From an uncultured Burkholderiales bacterium (GTDB taxonomy: Bacteria; Pseudomonadota; Gammaproteobacteria; Burkholderiales; Burkholderiaceae_C), in NCBI GenBank assembly GCA_903916355.1, contig CAIWWN010000169.1:1-46846 (forward strand): a stretch of DNA of 46,846 nt, written 5' to 3'. Of this stretch, positions 17,896-26,638 are shown in pieces. Numbering within the stretch: the stretch's first letter is position 1; each line of letters starts with the position of its first letter. The notes below the pieces were generated by a model. That model did no database searches. It had not been told where the DNA came from and was given only the letters and a program-made list of their open reading frames with translations. The position numbers and the translations under genes are program-made.

Positions 17896-18793
17896 ACCCC
17901 AGCCCGCCGTTCATCCCGCCCTCGATGCTGAACTGATTGCCCAGCTGCGCAGTTGGGAAGGCCGCACAGAAACCGTGAACGATGAAATGAGCGCGGCACC
18001 CCTGCGTGGCCTCACGGCCTTGCTGGACCGAGACGATGCCTTGCCTGTGCATGGAGCCGCGCTGCCCCCTTTGTGGCATTGGCTGTATTTTTTACCGCAA
18101 GCGCGGCAAAGTCAGATCGGCGCCGACGGTCATCCTTTGCGTGGAGCCTTTTTACCGCCTGTGCCGCTGCCCAGGCGCATGTGGGCCGGTGGCCAGTTCC
18201 AATGGAACTTGGACAACCCCTTGCGGGTGGGCGATACCGCGCAAAAACATTCGCGCATTGCCTCTGTCAAGCACAAGTCAGGTCGCACCGGCGATCTGCT
18301 CTTTGTCGAAGTTGAACATGCTTTCCACAACGCCCAGGGCCTGTGCCTGACGGAAATCCACGACATCGTCTACCGCGCTGCGGCTGTGCCCGCCATCGCC
18401 GGCGCACCCGAAGTGGCGCCCACCAGGGCCGAAACCGATGCACCTTGGCAGCGTGAATTTGTGCCCGACCCGGTGGCCTTGTTCCGTTATTCGGCGCTGA
18501 CTTTCAACGGCCACCGCATCCACTACGACCGCAGCTATGTCACGCAAGAAGAGGGCTACCCCGGCTTGGTGGTGCACGGTCCTTTGATCGCCACCTTGCT
18601 GGTCGATCTGCTGCGCAGGCAGCTGCCGCAGGCGCGTGTGGCCTCGTTCCAATTTCGCGCCGTGCGCCCCACTTTTGACCTTCATCCCCTGCGCCTGAAC
18701 GGCCGGCCTTGTGCCGATGGCCGAACCATCGACCTCTGGGCCTGCGACCATGAAGGCTGGCTCACCATGCAGGCGCAAGTCACACTGGCCTGA
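17888..18793 (+). CDS. HTD2/mesaconyl-CoA-hydratase-like double hot-dog protein
   Basis: A 301-residue protein of the FAS1-like dehydratase/HTD2 group, to which mesaconyl-C4-CoA and itaconyl-CoA hydratases belong. An N-terminal non-catalytic hot-dog (with LPRRMWAGGQFQW, about 97-109) precedes a catalytic half with RYSALTFNGHRIHYD and YPGLVVHGPL. It should hydrate an enoyl-CoA. The gene overlaps the ligase and is followed 29 bp later by an acyl-CoA dehydrogenase. The dicarboxylate preference of named relatives is suggestive only. Confidence 0.88.
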   Translation: MTKPQPAVHPALDAELIAQLRSWEGRTETVNDEMSAAPLRGLTALLDRDDALPVHGAALPPLWHWLYFLPQARQSQIGADGHPLRGAFLPPVPLPRRMWAGGQFQWNLDNPLRVGDTAQKHSRIASVKHKSGRTGDLLFVEVEHAFHNAQGLCLTEIHDIVYRAAAVPAIAGAPEVAPTRAETDAPWQREFVPDPVALFRYSALTFNGHRIHYDRSYVTQEEGYPGLVVHGPLIATLLVDLLRRQLPQARVASFQFRAVRPTFDLHPLRLNGRPCADGRTIDLWACDHEGWLTMQAQVTLA

Positions 18794-18822
18794 AATCTGA
18801 TCACTGAAGACGAAACCCACCC

Positions 18823-19983
18823 ATGCACCACACACCTGACCCATTCCAAGACATCCGCGACGCCGTGCGCGCCCTGTGCGCTCAGTTCCCTGCCGAGTAC
18901 CACCGCAAGGTCGACGAACAACGCGCCTACCCCGAAGCGTTTGTGAACGCCTTGACCCAGGCGGGCTGGATGGCGGCGCTGATTCCGCAGGAGTACGGCG
19001 GCTCGGGCCTGTCCATGGCCGAGGCCTCGGTCATCATGGAAGAGATCAACCGCTCGGGCGGCAATTCGGGTGCTTGCCACGGCCAGATGTACGTGATGAA
19101 CTCCATCGTGCGCAGCGGCTCGGATGCGCAGAAAAATACGCTGCTGCCCAAGATCGCCTCGGGCGAGTTGCGTATCCAGTCCATGGGCGTGACCGAACCC
19201 ACCACCGGCTCAGACACGACCCAACTCAAGACCACGGCTGTGAAAAAAGACGGCCGCTGGGTCATCAACGGGCAGAAGGTCTGGATCTCGCGCATCCAGC
19301 ACAGCGACCTGATGATCTTGTTGGCACGCACCACGCCGGCTGACCAAGTCAAGCGAAAGTCCGAAGGCCTGTCTTGCTTCTTGATCGATCTGAAGACCGC
19401 GATCGGTAACGGCCTGACCGTGCGTCCGATCTTGAACATGGTGAACCACGAAACCAATGAGCTGTTTTTCGACAACCTTGAAATTCCCGAAGACGCGCTG
19501 CTGGGCCAAGAGGGCCAGGGCTTCAAGACCTTGCTCGACGGCCTGAACGCTGAGCGCACGCTGATCGCGGCCGAATGCATTGGCGACGGTTACTGGTTCA
19601 TCGACCGCGCTCGCCAATACGCCAATGAACGCGTGGTGTTCGGTCGCCCGATTGGGCAAAACCAGGGTGTGCAGTTCCCGATCGCCGACGCGTTCATTGA
19701 ATTGGAAGCTGCGAATCTGATGCGCTGGAAAGCCTGCGAAAAAATAGACGCCATGCAAAACGCTGGTGCCGAAGCGAATATGGCCAAGTACCTCGCCGCC
19801 AAGGCCAGCTGGGAAGCGGCCAATGTCTGTTTGCAAACGCATGGTGGCTTTGGCTTTGCTTGCGAGTACGACATAGAGCGCAAGTTCCGCGAGACGCGTC
19901 TGTACCAGGTGGCGCCGATCTCGACCAATATGATCTTCAGCTACGTGGCCGAGCACATCCTCGGCCTGCCGCGTTCGTTTTAA
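18823..19983 (+). CDS. Acyl-CoA dehydrogenase with relocated base
   Basis: A 386-residue acyl-CoA dehydrogenase. GVTEPTTGSD (122-131) and QTHGGFGFACEYDIER are typical. The motif normally YEGT reads YQVAPISTN here, so the common glutamate is absent; Glu244 in LNAERTLIAAE is placed like the base of isovaleryl-CoA and long-chain dehydrogenases. It follows the HTD2-like hydratase and precedes a CoA-transferase, making a compact desaturation/hydration module. An unusual, probably branched or dicarboxylic, CoA ester is likely. Confidence 0.93.
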   Translation: MHHTPDPFQDIRDAVRALCAQFPAEYHRKVDEQRAYPEAFVNALTQAGWMAALIPQEYGGSGLSMAEASVIMEEINRSGGNSGACHGQMYVMNSIVRSGSDAQKNTLLPKIASGELRIQSMGVTEPTTGSDTTQLKTTAVKKDGRWVINGQKVWISRIQHSDLMILLARTTPADQVKRKSEGLSCFLIDLKTAIGNGLTVRPILNMVNHETNELFFDNLEIPEDALLGQEGQGFKTLLDGLNAERTLIAAECIGDGYWFIDRARQYANERVVFGRPIGQNQGVQFPIADAFIELEAANLMRWKACEKIDAMQNAGAEANMAKYLAAKASWEAANVCLQTHGGFGFACEYDIERKFRETRLYQVAPISTNMIFSYVAEHILGLPRSF

Positions 19984-20082
19984 CCTGGTGTGTCTTTGTC
20001 GATGAATGAAAACCGGTTGCATCGTTTTGGTTTGTGGGCGCTTGCCCTGCAAGCGATTTTCCCGGAGACCTCAGGTGCCTCA

Positions 20083-20107
20083 TCGCCAGCAGGGCTGGCT
20101 CCTACAG
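20083..20107 (+). repeat. REP-like palindromic element
   Basis: Inside the 143-bp gap before the CoA-transferase is a short hairpin, GCCAGC-AGG-GCTGGC (20085-20099), followed by TCCTACAGAAT. A GC palindrome next to CTCCTACA is the layout of repetitive extragenic palindromes of pseudomonads and some Burkholderiales. Only one copy is visible in the window, so the call rests on resemblance. It lies about 20 bases before the start codon and could affect translation or mRNA stability. Confidence 0.45.
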
Positions 20108-20126
20108 AATGGAAGAAGGTGTGCTC

Positions 20127-21308
20127 ATGACCCGACCGCTGGACGGCATCACCGTCATCTCGCTCGAACACGCGATTGCCGCGCCGTTTTGTACCCGGCA
20201 ACTGGCCGACCTGGGGGCCCGCGTGATCAAAATCGAACGCCCCGGGGTGGGTGACTTTGCGCGGGCCTACGACACGCGGGTGCGCGGCCAAGCCTCACAC
20301 TTTGTCTGGACCAACCGCTCCAAAGAAAGCCTGACCTTGGATCTGAAACACCCCGACGCGATGGCGGTGTTGCATCAATTGCTCAAAGACGCCGATGTGC
20401 TGGTGCAAAATCTGGCGCCCGGCGCGGCGGCGCGCATGGGTCTGTCGTTTGAGGCACTCAGCCCCACACACTCCAAGTTGATTGTGTGTGACATCTCCGG
20501 CTACGGCGAAGACGGCCCTTACCGTGACAAAAAAGCCTATGACCTGCTGATCCAAAGCGAGGCGGGTTTGTTGTCTATCACGGGCACGCCCGAAGAACCC
20601 TCCAAGGCCGGCAATTCCATGGCCGACATTGCGGCGGGCATGTATGCCTATACCAACATCTTGTCGGCCCTGCTGCTGCGCGGCCGAACAGGGCAGGGCA
20701 GTCACATCGATGTCTCCATGCTCGAAGCTCTGGGTGAATGGATGGGCTACCCGCTGTATTACGCCTTTGAAGGCGCTGCGCCGCCGCCGCGCAGCGCCGC
20801 TTCGCATGCCAGTATCTATCCCTATGGCCCGTTTGCTGCGGGCGATGGCGGCACGGTCATGTTAGGCTTGCAAAATGAGCGCGAGTGGAGAGTGTTTTGC
20901 GAAGGCGTGCTGGGCGATGCCGCCTTGGCCAGTGATGCGCGTTTTCACACCAACGCCTTGCGCAACCAGCACCGCGCCGAACTCAAAGCGTTGATCCATT
21001 CGGTATTCGCGCAGTTGACGACGGCCGAGGTGGAAGCCCGCTTGGATCAAGTGCAGATCGCCAACGCCCGCATGAACGACATGGCCGGCGTGTGGGCGCA
21101 CCCGCAACTGCAAGCCCGCAAACGTTGGCAGACCGTGGCTTCGCCCGCGGGGGACATTCCTGCCCTGTTACCGCCGGGGCGCAACAACCGCTACGACTAC
21201 CGCATGGACGCCGTGCCCGCCGTGGGCCAGCACACCGAGGCGATCTTGCATGCACTGGGGCTGGACGCTGCGGCCGTGCAAGCCCTGCGCCAAGCCCAAG
21301 CCATTTGA
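20127..21308 (+). CDS. Family III (CaiB/BaiF) CoA-transferase
   Basis: A 393-residue class III CoA-transferase. LDGITVISLEHAIAAPFCTRQLADLGARVIK and GYGEDGPY are family segments in part, and Asp139 in KKAYDLLIQ is the expected catalytic residue. ATG 20127 is chosen because GAAGAAGG lies seven bases upstream; an in-frame ATG at 20109 would add six residues. It sits between the acyl-CoA dehydrogenase and the MmgE/PrpD gene. Mesaconyl-CoA C1-C4 transferases are class III too, but nothing here singles that out. Confidence 0.93.
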   Translation: MTRPLDGITVISLEHAIAAPFCTRQLADLGARVIKIERPGVGDFARAYDTRVRGQASHFVWTNRSKESLTLDLKHPDAMAVLHQLLKDADVLVQNLAPGAAARMGLSFEALSPTHSKLIVCDISGYGEDGPYRDKKAYDLLIQSEAGLLSITGTPEEPSKAGNSMADIAAGMYAYTNILSALLLRGRTGQGSHIDVSMLEALGEWMGYPLYYAFEGAAPPPRSAASHASIYPYGPFAAGDGGTVMLGLQNEREWRVFCEGVLGDAALASDARFHTNALRNQHRAELKALIHSVFAQLTTAEVEARLDQVQIANARMNDMAGVWAHPQLQARKRWQTVASPAGDIPALLPPGRNNRYDYRMDAVPAVGQHTEAILHALGLDAAAVQALRQAQAI

Positions 21309-21326
21309 AAAATTCAAGGAGACCGC

Positions 21327-22691
21327 ATGACCCCCACATCCCGCATCGCCCAACTCGCCGCCTTTGCTGCGGCGCTTCGCTTTGAAGACATTCCTGCGCC
21401 GGTGGTGCGCAAGATTGAAGACCTGCTGGTCGACTGGTTCGGCTCGGCGGTGGCCGGTCACGGCACCAGACCGGTCGAAAGCCTGACCCGCTTTGCCCGC
21501 GCCATGGGGCCTGCCGAGGGGCCATGCGAAGTGATCATCGACGGTTCGCGCAGTTCGCCTTATTTGGCGGCCATGGCCAATGCAGCCGCCTCGCATGTGG
21601 CCGAGCAAGACGATGTGCACAACGGCTCGGTGTTTCACCCCGCCACGGTGGTGTTCCCGCCGGCACTGGCTGTGGCGCAAGCCATGGGCGCCAGTGGTCA
21701 GCAACTGCTGACCGCGGCGGTGGTGGGTTATGAAGTGGGCATTCGGGTGGGCGAATTTTTAGGTCGCTCGCACTACCGGATCTTTCACACCACGGGCACC
21801 GCCGGCAGCTTGGCGGCAGCTGCAGCTGTGGGGCATTTGCTGGGTTTGAATGCACAGCAAATGCTGCACGCCTTCGGCTCTGCCGGTACGCAGTCGGCTG
21901 GCTTGTGGGAGTTTTTACGCACCGCAGCCGACAGCAAACAATTGCACACCGCGCATGCTGCGGGCGCAGGCTTGATGGCCGCCTACTTGGCCCAAGACGG
22001 TTTCACCGGTGCGGCCGACATCTTGGAAGGCCCGCAGGGCATGGCCGCCGGCATGTCCAGTGATGCGCAGCCCGCCAAGCTGGTGGACGGCTTGGGCATG
22101 CGCTGGGCCACGGCAGAAACTTCGTTCAAATACCACGCCAGTTGCCGCCACACCCACCCGGCGGCCGATGCTTTGCTGCATGTGATGCAAACCCACGCAC
22201 TGCAGGTGGCTGACCTGGCCCAAGTGATCACCCATGTGCACCAAGGCGCCATCGATGTGCTCGGTCCTGTCGTGCGCCCGACCACGGTTCACCAAAGCAA
22301 ATTTTCCATGGGCACGGTTCTGGCCCTGGTGGCGCAATTTGGCCATGCCGGTTTGGTGGAGTTTGACCAGCACTTTTTGTCAGACACCACGCAGCAACTG
22401 CGTGACCGCATCAGCATGCGGCTGGACGCCGAGGTCGACGGCGCTTATCCCCAGCGATGGATCGGCAAAGTCACCGTCATCACCACCGATGGGCGCGAGC
22501 TGCATGGCCGTGTCGACGAACCCAAGGGCGACCCGGGCAACACCTTGAGCCGCCCAGAAATCACTGACAAAGCCCTGCGTTTGGCGGCCTTCAGTGGCGG
22601 CGCCAGCGCGACCGAGATGCGCAGCGCGGTAGATGCACTGTGGCACGTGGCCAGCTGGTCCCGAGTGGGCCCACTCTTGGCTACAAACTGA
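21327..22691 (+). CDS. MmgE/PrpD family protein
   Basis: A 454-residue member of the family containing 2-methylcitrate dehydratase (PrpD) and cis-aconitate decarboxylase. AEQDDVHNGSVFHPATVVFP (about 91-110), GYEVGIRVGE and FHTTGTAGSLAAAAAVG are the conserved helical-domain segments. AAGGAGA lies before ATG 21327. No prpB or prpC is next to it, so a methylcitrate-cycle role is unlikely; it may act on a hydroxy- or unsaturated di/tricarboxylic acid made by the adjoining genes. Last gene of the + strand run, convergent with the CoA-transferase at 22721. Confidence 0.9.
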   Translation: MTPTSRIAQLAAFAAALRFEDIPAPVVRKIEDLLVDWFGSAVAGHGTRPVESLTRFARAMGPAEGPCEVIIDGSRSSPYLAAMANAAASHVAEQDDVHNGSVFHPATVVFPPALAVAQAMGASGQQLLTAAVVGYEVGIRVGEFLGRSHYRIFHTTGTAGSLAAAAAVGHLLGLNAQQMLHAFGSAGTQSAGLWEFLRTAADSKQLHTAHAAGAGLMAAYLAQDGFTGAADILEGPQGMAAGMSSDAQPAKLVDGLGMRWATAETSFKYHASCRHTHPAADALLHVMQTHALQVADLAQVITHVHQGAIDVLGPVVRPTTVHQSKFSMGTVLALVAQFGHAGLVEFDQHFLSDTTQQLRDRISMRLDAEVDGAYPQRWIGKVTVITTDGRELHGRVDEPKGDPGNTLSRPEITDKALRLAAFSGGASATEMRSAVDALWHVASWSRVGPLLATN

Positions 22692-22720
22692 GCCCTGGTC
22701 TCAAGCCCAAGAGGGTGTGA

Positions 22721-23902
22721 TCAGCGCACCACCCCGCTGGCGTAAAGCGCGTCAATCTCTTGCGGGCTCTTGCCCAATTCAGTCAGCACTTCGCGCGTGT
22801 GCTCACCCAGGTGCCCGGCCAATGGGGGCTCGCGGGATGGGACTGACGGAAATACGGCCGCCGCGCGTGGCGTACGCACCCGACCCAGAGTGGGGTAGAC
22901 CGTGTCCACCAAGGTGCGGTTGTGTTGGATTTGCGGGTCTGCCGCTAAATCCACTTTGCTGTTGACCTTGCCCACAGGCACACCCGCTGCGCCCAGTTGC
23001 GCCAGCAGTTCATGCACCGAGCGCTGGGCCACGATCGGGTCGAGCAGGGCACGCAAGGCCTCGGCGTTGTCGCGTCGTGCCAAGATGGTGCTGAACTCGG
23101 CTTGGTCCATCATTTCCGTCTTGCCCAAAACCTTGCACATGGCCGCAAATTGGTCGTTTTGAGGGGTGGTCATGGCAAACCAACCGTCATGGCAACGCCA
23201 CAAACGTTGACTCACGCCGAACTCGGGCACGGCAGGGCGGGGTGAATCGATGAAGGCGTGGTTGTACAAAGCCTCAGGCCATAAGAAGGAAACGGCCGCA
23301 TCAAGCATGGACAGTTCAATCTTCTGCCCCTCACCGCTGCGGTAGCGCGCCAGCAGGGCGGCACTCAAGGCTTGTGCGGCGGTCAAGGCGGTGATTTTGT
23401 CGCACAGCAAAGTTTGCAGCAGTTGGGGCTCCCCCGTGTCGTTGTCAGGGTGAGCCGCGGCAAACCCCGAAGCAGCTTGGATCACCGAGTCATACACCCG
23501 GTGGTTGGCAAATGGGCCGCTGTGGCCGAAGCCCGAAATGGACAGGTAGACCAAGCGCGAGTTGTAGGCTCTGACAGCGTCATAAGAAAAACCCAGCCGG
23601 TCCAAAGCGCCGGGTCGAAAGTTTTCGACCAGCACATCCGCTTGCGCAACCAACTCACGCAAGATGGCCTGGCCTGGTGCTTGTTTCAAGTCGAGCACGA
23701 TGCACCGTTTGCCCCGGTTGATGGCCATGAACAAGGGCGTCAAGTCGCCAGCCGCCGGGCCAATGAGCCGCGTCAGATCGCCACCTTGTGCTTCCACCTT
23801 GATGACCTGTGCGCCTTGATCGGCCAAGATGCCCGTGGCCATGGGGCCGGAGACAACGGCCGATAAATCGATGACTTTGATACCTTGGAAGGGGGCGTGC
23901 AT
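22721..23902 (-). CDS. Family III (CaiB/BaiF) CoA-transferase
   Basis: A 393-residue class III CoA-transferase on the opposite strand. FQGIKVIDLSAVVSGPMATG, GFGHSGPF and Asp138 in HRVYDSVIQ identify it. The ATG at 23902 has GGAA six bases before it; a TTG at 23914 would extend the protein by four residues. It is the only - strand gene in the first 37 kb and is divergent from the liv operon across a 475-bp gap, so both may be controlled from that gap. Confidence 0.92.
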   Translation of the reverse strand: MHAPFQGIKVIDLSAVVSGPMATGILADQGAQVIKVEAQGGDLTRLIGPAAGDLTPLFMAINRGKRCIVLDLKQAPGQAILRELVAQADVLVENFRPGALDRLGFSYDAVRAYNSRLVYLSISGFGHSGPFANHRVYDSVIQAASGFAAAHPDNDTGEPQLLQTLLCDKITALTAAQALSAALLARYRSGEGQKIELSMLDAAVSFLWPEALYNHAFIDSPRPAVPEFGVSQRLWRCHDGWFAMTTPQNDQFAAMCKVLGKTEMMDQAEFSTILARRDNAEALRALLDPIVAQRSVHELLAQLGAAGVPVGKVNSKVDLAADPQIQHNRTLVDTVYPTLGRVRTPRAAAVFPSVPSREPPLAGHLGEHTREVLTELGKSPQEIDALYASGVVR

Positions 23903-24377
23903 GAGAGGTTCCAATTCATAGCTGGCAAGCCCTTGGCAGGCTTGCGCGGGCCTCCATACTGCGCAGACCTGACGAGTCCGGCAATAGCAAGAAGCTTCAT
24001 TTTCAGTGGCTAAAAAAGATGCGTCTGGCGGTAGGTTGTGGATGCTTATTTTTTGTAAATTCGAACAAAGACACCTGTCGTCAGCACTGTAATCTTGGCG
24101 ACTCGCCTGGGTCGCTATAGGGCGATTGAAATGGGGTGTTCACGAGTCAAGCAACCCCCTAAGAGCCACGTGTGCTGGTCGGTTGCCTTGGCGAGGGTTT
24201 CCCCGCTGTGTGATGTTTCCATCAGGGTGCGACACTGACTTTCAATCTGCAGAGATGGTGATCTCGATGGATTGAGGTGTTCGCAGTGGCTTGACGTTGT
24301 GTTCCTGATGAAGAGGGTGGGTCGTTCAATCAAACGTCTGGCTGTTTCCTTGGTTCTGACTGAATAAGGTTCTCATC
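23903..24377. promoter_or_regulatory. 475-bp divergent intergenic region before the liv operon
   Basis: No convincing gene is present. It must hold promoters for the - strand CoA-transferase and for livK. An imperfect inverted repeat lies at 24242-24275: outer arms TCAATC and GATTGA, inner arms GAGAT and ATCTC, with symmetric 4-base spacers. TTTGT and ACAAA flank 24052-24069. I could not pick a reliable -35/-10 pair for either gene. The length suggests binding sites or a leader transcript. Confidence 0.45.
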
Positions 24378-25628
24378 ATGAATTTTGCCAAAAATTGTTA
24401 TAGCTGGCCTTTGGCTGCTGCCCTGGTTTTCGGTGCTCTAGGCGCCCATGCGCAGAATGTCAAGATTGCCTACATCGACCCACTGTCGGGTGGCGGGGCC
24501 AGCGTAGGTGAGCATGGTTTGAAGCACCTTCAGTTCCTGGTCGACGCGATCAATGCCAAGGGTGGCGTGATCAATGGCCAAAAGATGGAAGCGGTGGCCT
24601 ATGACAACAAAGGCACTCCGCAGGAAAGCTTGGTTCAGGTTCAAAAAGCGATCGACTCGGGCGTTCGCTTCATCACGCAGGGCAATGGTTCGGGGGCTGG
24701 CATTGCCATCTCCGAATTCATCAGCAAGTACAACGAACGCAATCCTGGCAAAGAAGTGCTGTACTTCAATTACTCGGCGGTGGATCCTGCGATGACCAAT
24801 GAAAAGTGCAGCTACTGGCACTTTCGCTGGGACGCCAACTCAGACATCAAAATGGCCGCCTTGACCGACTACATGAAGGAGCGCAAGGAAATCAAGAAGG
24901 TCTACATCATTGGTCAGGACTACTCATTTGGGCAAGCGGTTCGCGTTGCTGCGGTGGCCATGCTCAAGCAAAAACGTCCTGACATTCAAATTGTGGGCGA
25001 TGAATTACACCCCCTGCTTAAAATCACCGACTTTGCGCCCTATGTGGCCAAAATCAAAGCCTCTGGCGCCGACTCGGTGATCAGTGGCAATTGGGGCAAT
25101 GACATTTCTTTGTTGCTCAAGGCCGCAGCCGACTCGGGTTTGCAGTCCAACTGGTACACCTATTACGCGGGCGGCTCGGGTGCTCCAACGGCCATCAAAC
25201 AGACGGGGCTCGACCACCGGGTATTCCAGATCAGCGAATGGCATACCAATGTGCCAGCACCTGCCATGGAGGTCATGACTGACGCATTTCTGAAAAAGTA
25301 CGGTGGTGATGCCGGACAAGGCTGGTGGTACATGCGTATGAAAAATCAGATGGACATGTTTGTCGAAGCACTGAACAAGGCCAAATCAGCAGAGCCTAAA
25401 AAAGTGGCTGCAGCCTTGGCTGACATGAAGTTCAAGAACATTCTCGGTGCAGATACCTTCATGCGTCCGACCGACCATTCGTTCTTCCAAGACATGTATA
25501 TCTCCTCCTTCGGTTCGGGAACCAAGCATGACGAAGAAAAAACGGGCTGGGGTTGGAAAACCATCAGCGTGGTCAAAGCTGAAAAAACCGTGATCCCCAC
25601 AACTTGCAAGATGAATGTGCCCAGCTGA
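24378..25628 (+). CDS. livK: Branched-chain-amino-acid-type ABC transporter substrate-binding protein
   Basis: A 416-residue periplasmic binding protein of the LivK/type I fold, larger than E. coli LivK (about 370). A signal peptide (1-25) ends AHA before QNVKIAYIDPLSGGGASVGEHG. Internal features include YFNYSAVDPAMTNEKCSYWHFRWDAN, where the first lobe ends, and a C-terminal GWGWKTI. Homologues of this length in beta-proteobacteria often bind aromatic or other carboxylates rather than leucine. Next to a catabolic cluster, it may import the growth substrate or an amino acid; sequence does not settle this. Confidence 0.92.
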   Translation: MNFAKNCYSWPLAAALVFGALGAHAQNVKIAYIDPLSGGGASVGEHGLKHLQFLVDAINAKGGVINGQKMEAVAYDNKGTPQESLVQVQKAIDSGVRFITQGNGSGAGIAISEFISKYNERNPGKEVLYFNYSAVDPAMTNEKCSYWHFRWDANSDIKMAALTDYMKERKEIKKVYIIGQDYSFGQAVRVAAVAMLKQKRPDIQIVGDELHPLLKITDFAPYVAKIKASGADSVISGNWGNDISLLLKAAADSGLQSNWYTYYAGGSGAPTAIKQTGLDHRVFQISEWHTNVPAPAMEVMTDAFLKKYGGDAGQGWWYMRMKNQMDMFVEALNKAKSAEPKKVAAALADMKFKNILGADTFMRPTDHSFFQDMYISSFGSGTKHDEEKTGWGWKTISVVKAEKTVIPTTCKMNVPS

Positions 25629-25687
25629 ACGGGTAGGCGACTGGCCATAGGCTGGTCGCCGACTTTGGACACAGACGATTCAACTTC

Positions 25688-26638
25688 ATGCTTGAACTGA
25701 TTATTTTTTCGACGCTCAACGGACTGCTGTATGGTCTGTTGCTGTTTTTACTGGCCAGTGGGCTGACGCTGATCTTCAGCATGATGGGCGTACTCAATTT
25801 CGCTCACGCCAGCTTCTACATGCTGGGGGCTTACTTTGGCTTCCAGATCAGCCTTTATGTCGGCTATTGGCCTGGGCTGGTGTTAGCGCCCTTGCTGGTG
25901 GGCGGCATTGGTGCTTTGGTTGAGCGTTACGGTCTGCGCACTGTGCACAAACACGGCCATGTGGCTGAATTGCTGTTCACCTTCGGCCTGGCCTTCATGA
26001 TTGAAGAGTTGGTGCAGATGGTTTGGGGCAAGGTGCCGGTGGACTACCGGGTGCCTGATTTACTAAATTTTTCTGCGTTCACCTTATTTTCGACCACCTA
26101 CCCTGCTTTTCGAATGTTCATGTTGTTGACTTCGGTGGTGGTGTTCCTGGGGTTGTTGTTGTTGCTCACCAAAACCCGCGTAGGTTTGATTGTTCGGGCC
26201 GCGCTCACGCACCCGAACATGGTGGGCATGCTTGGTCACAATGTGCCCTTGGTCTTCATGATGGTTTTTGGTGTGGGCTGTGGCTTGGCTGCTTTGGCGG
26301 GGGTGATTGCCGGGCCTGCACTTGTGACCCAACCGGCCATGGCCGCGTCACTGGGACCTATTTTGTTCGTGGTCGTGGTGGTTGGAGGCTTGGGCTCGTT
26401 GCAAGGCGCGTTCATCGCGGCGCTGCTGATCGGACTGATTCAAACTTTTGCGGTTGCGCTTAATTTTTCAATGGCCGATATCGTGGCCCCCTTGGGCATT
26501 ACCTTGACCCGTGACTCGATCGGCGGCGACCTGTGGATGGTCACGGTGGCGCAAGTGGCACCCATCATCCCTTACCTGTTGTTGGTCCTGGTGCTGATTT
26601 TCCGTCCTAAGGGCTTGATGGGGTCTCGAGAATCATGA
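25688..26638 (+). CDS. livH: LivH-type ABC transporter permease
   Basis: A 316-residue inner-membrane permease of the branched-chain amino acid family, with about eight hydrophobic segments. The start LIIFSTLNGLLYGLLLFLLASGLTLIFSMMGVLNFAHASFYMLGAYF is diagnostic in part (NFAHASFYMLGAY). The EAA-like loop is near residues 170-185 (TRVGLIVRAALTHPNMVGMLG). It overlaps livM by 4 bp. With LivM it forms the membrane channel fed by the binding protein. Confidence 0.93.
   Translation: MLELIIFSTLNGLLYGLLLFLLASGLTLIFSMMGVLNFAHASFYMLGAYFGFQISLYVGYWPGLVLAPLLVGGIGALVERYGLRTVHKHGHVAELLFTFGLAFMIEELVQMVWGKVPVDYRVPDLLNFSAFTLFSTTYPAFRMFMLLTSVVVFLGLLLLLTKTRVGLIVRAALTHPNMVGMLGHNVPLVFMMVFGVGCGLAALAGVIAGPALVTQPAMAASLGPILFVVVVVGGLGSLQGAFIAALLIGLIQTFAVALNFSMADIVAPLGITLTRDSIGGDLWMVTVAQVAPIIPYLLLVLVLIFRPKGLMGSRES

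Noticed and set aside
21327..22691. PrpD of a methylcitrate cycle
   Set aside because: No prpB, prpC or acnD neighbours; only the broad MmgE/PrpD family can be supported.
24115..24333. A 72-codon - strand frame in the gap upstream of livK
   Set aside because: No ribosome site or family resemblance was seen; composition looks non-coding.
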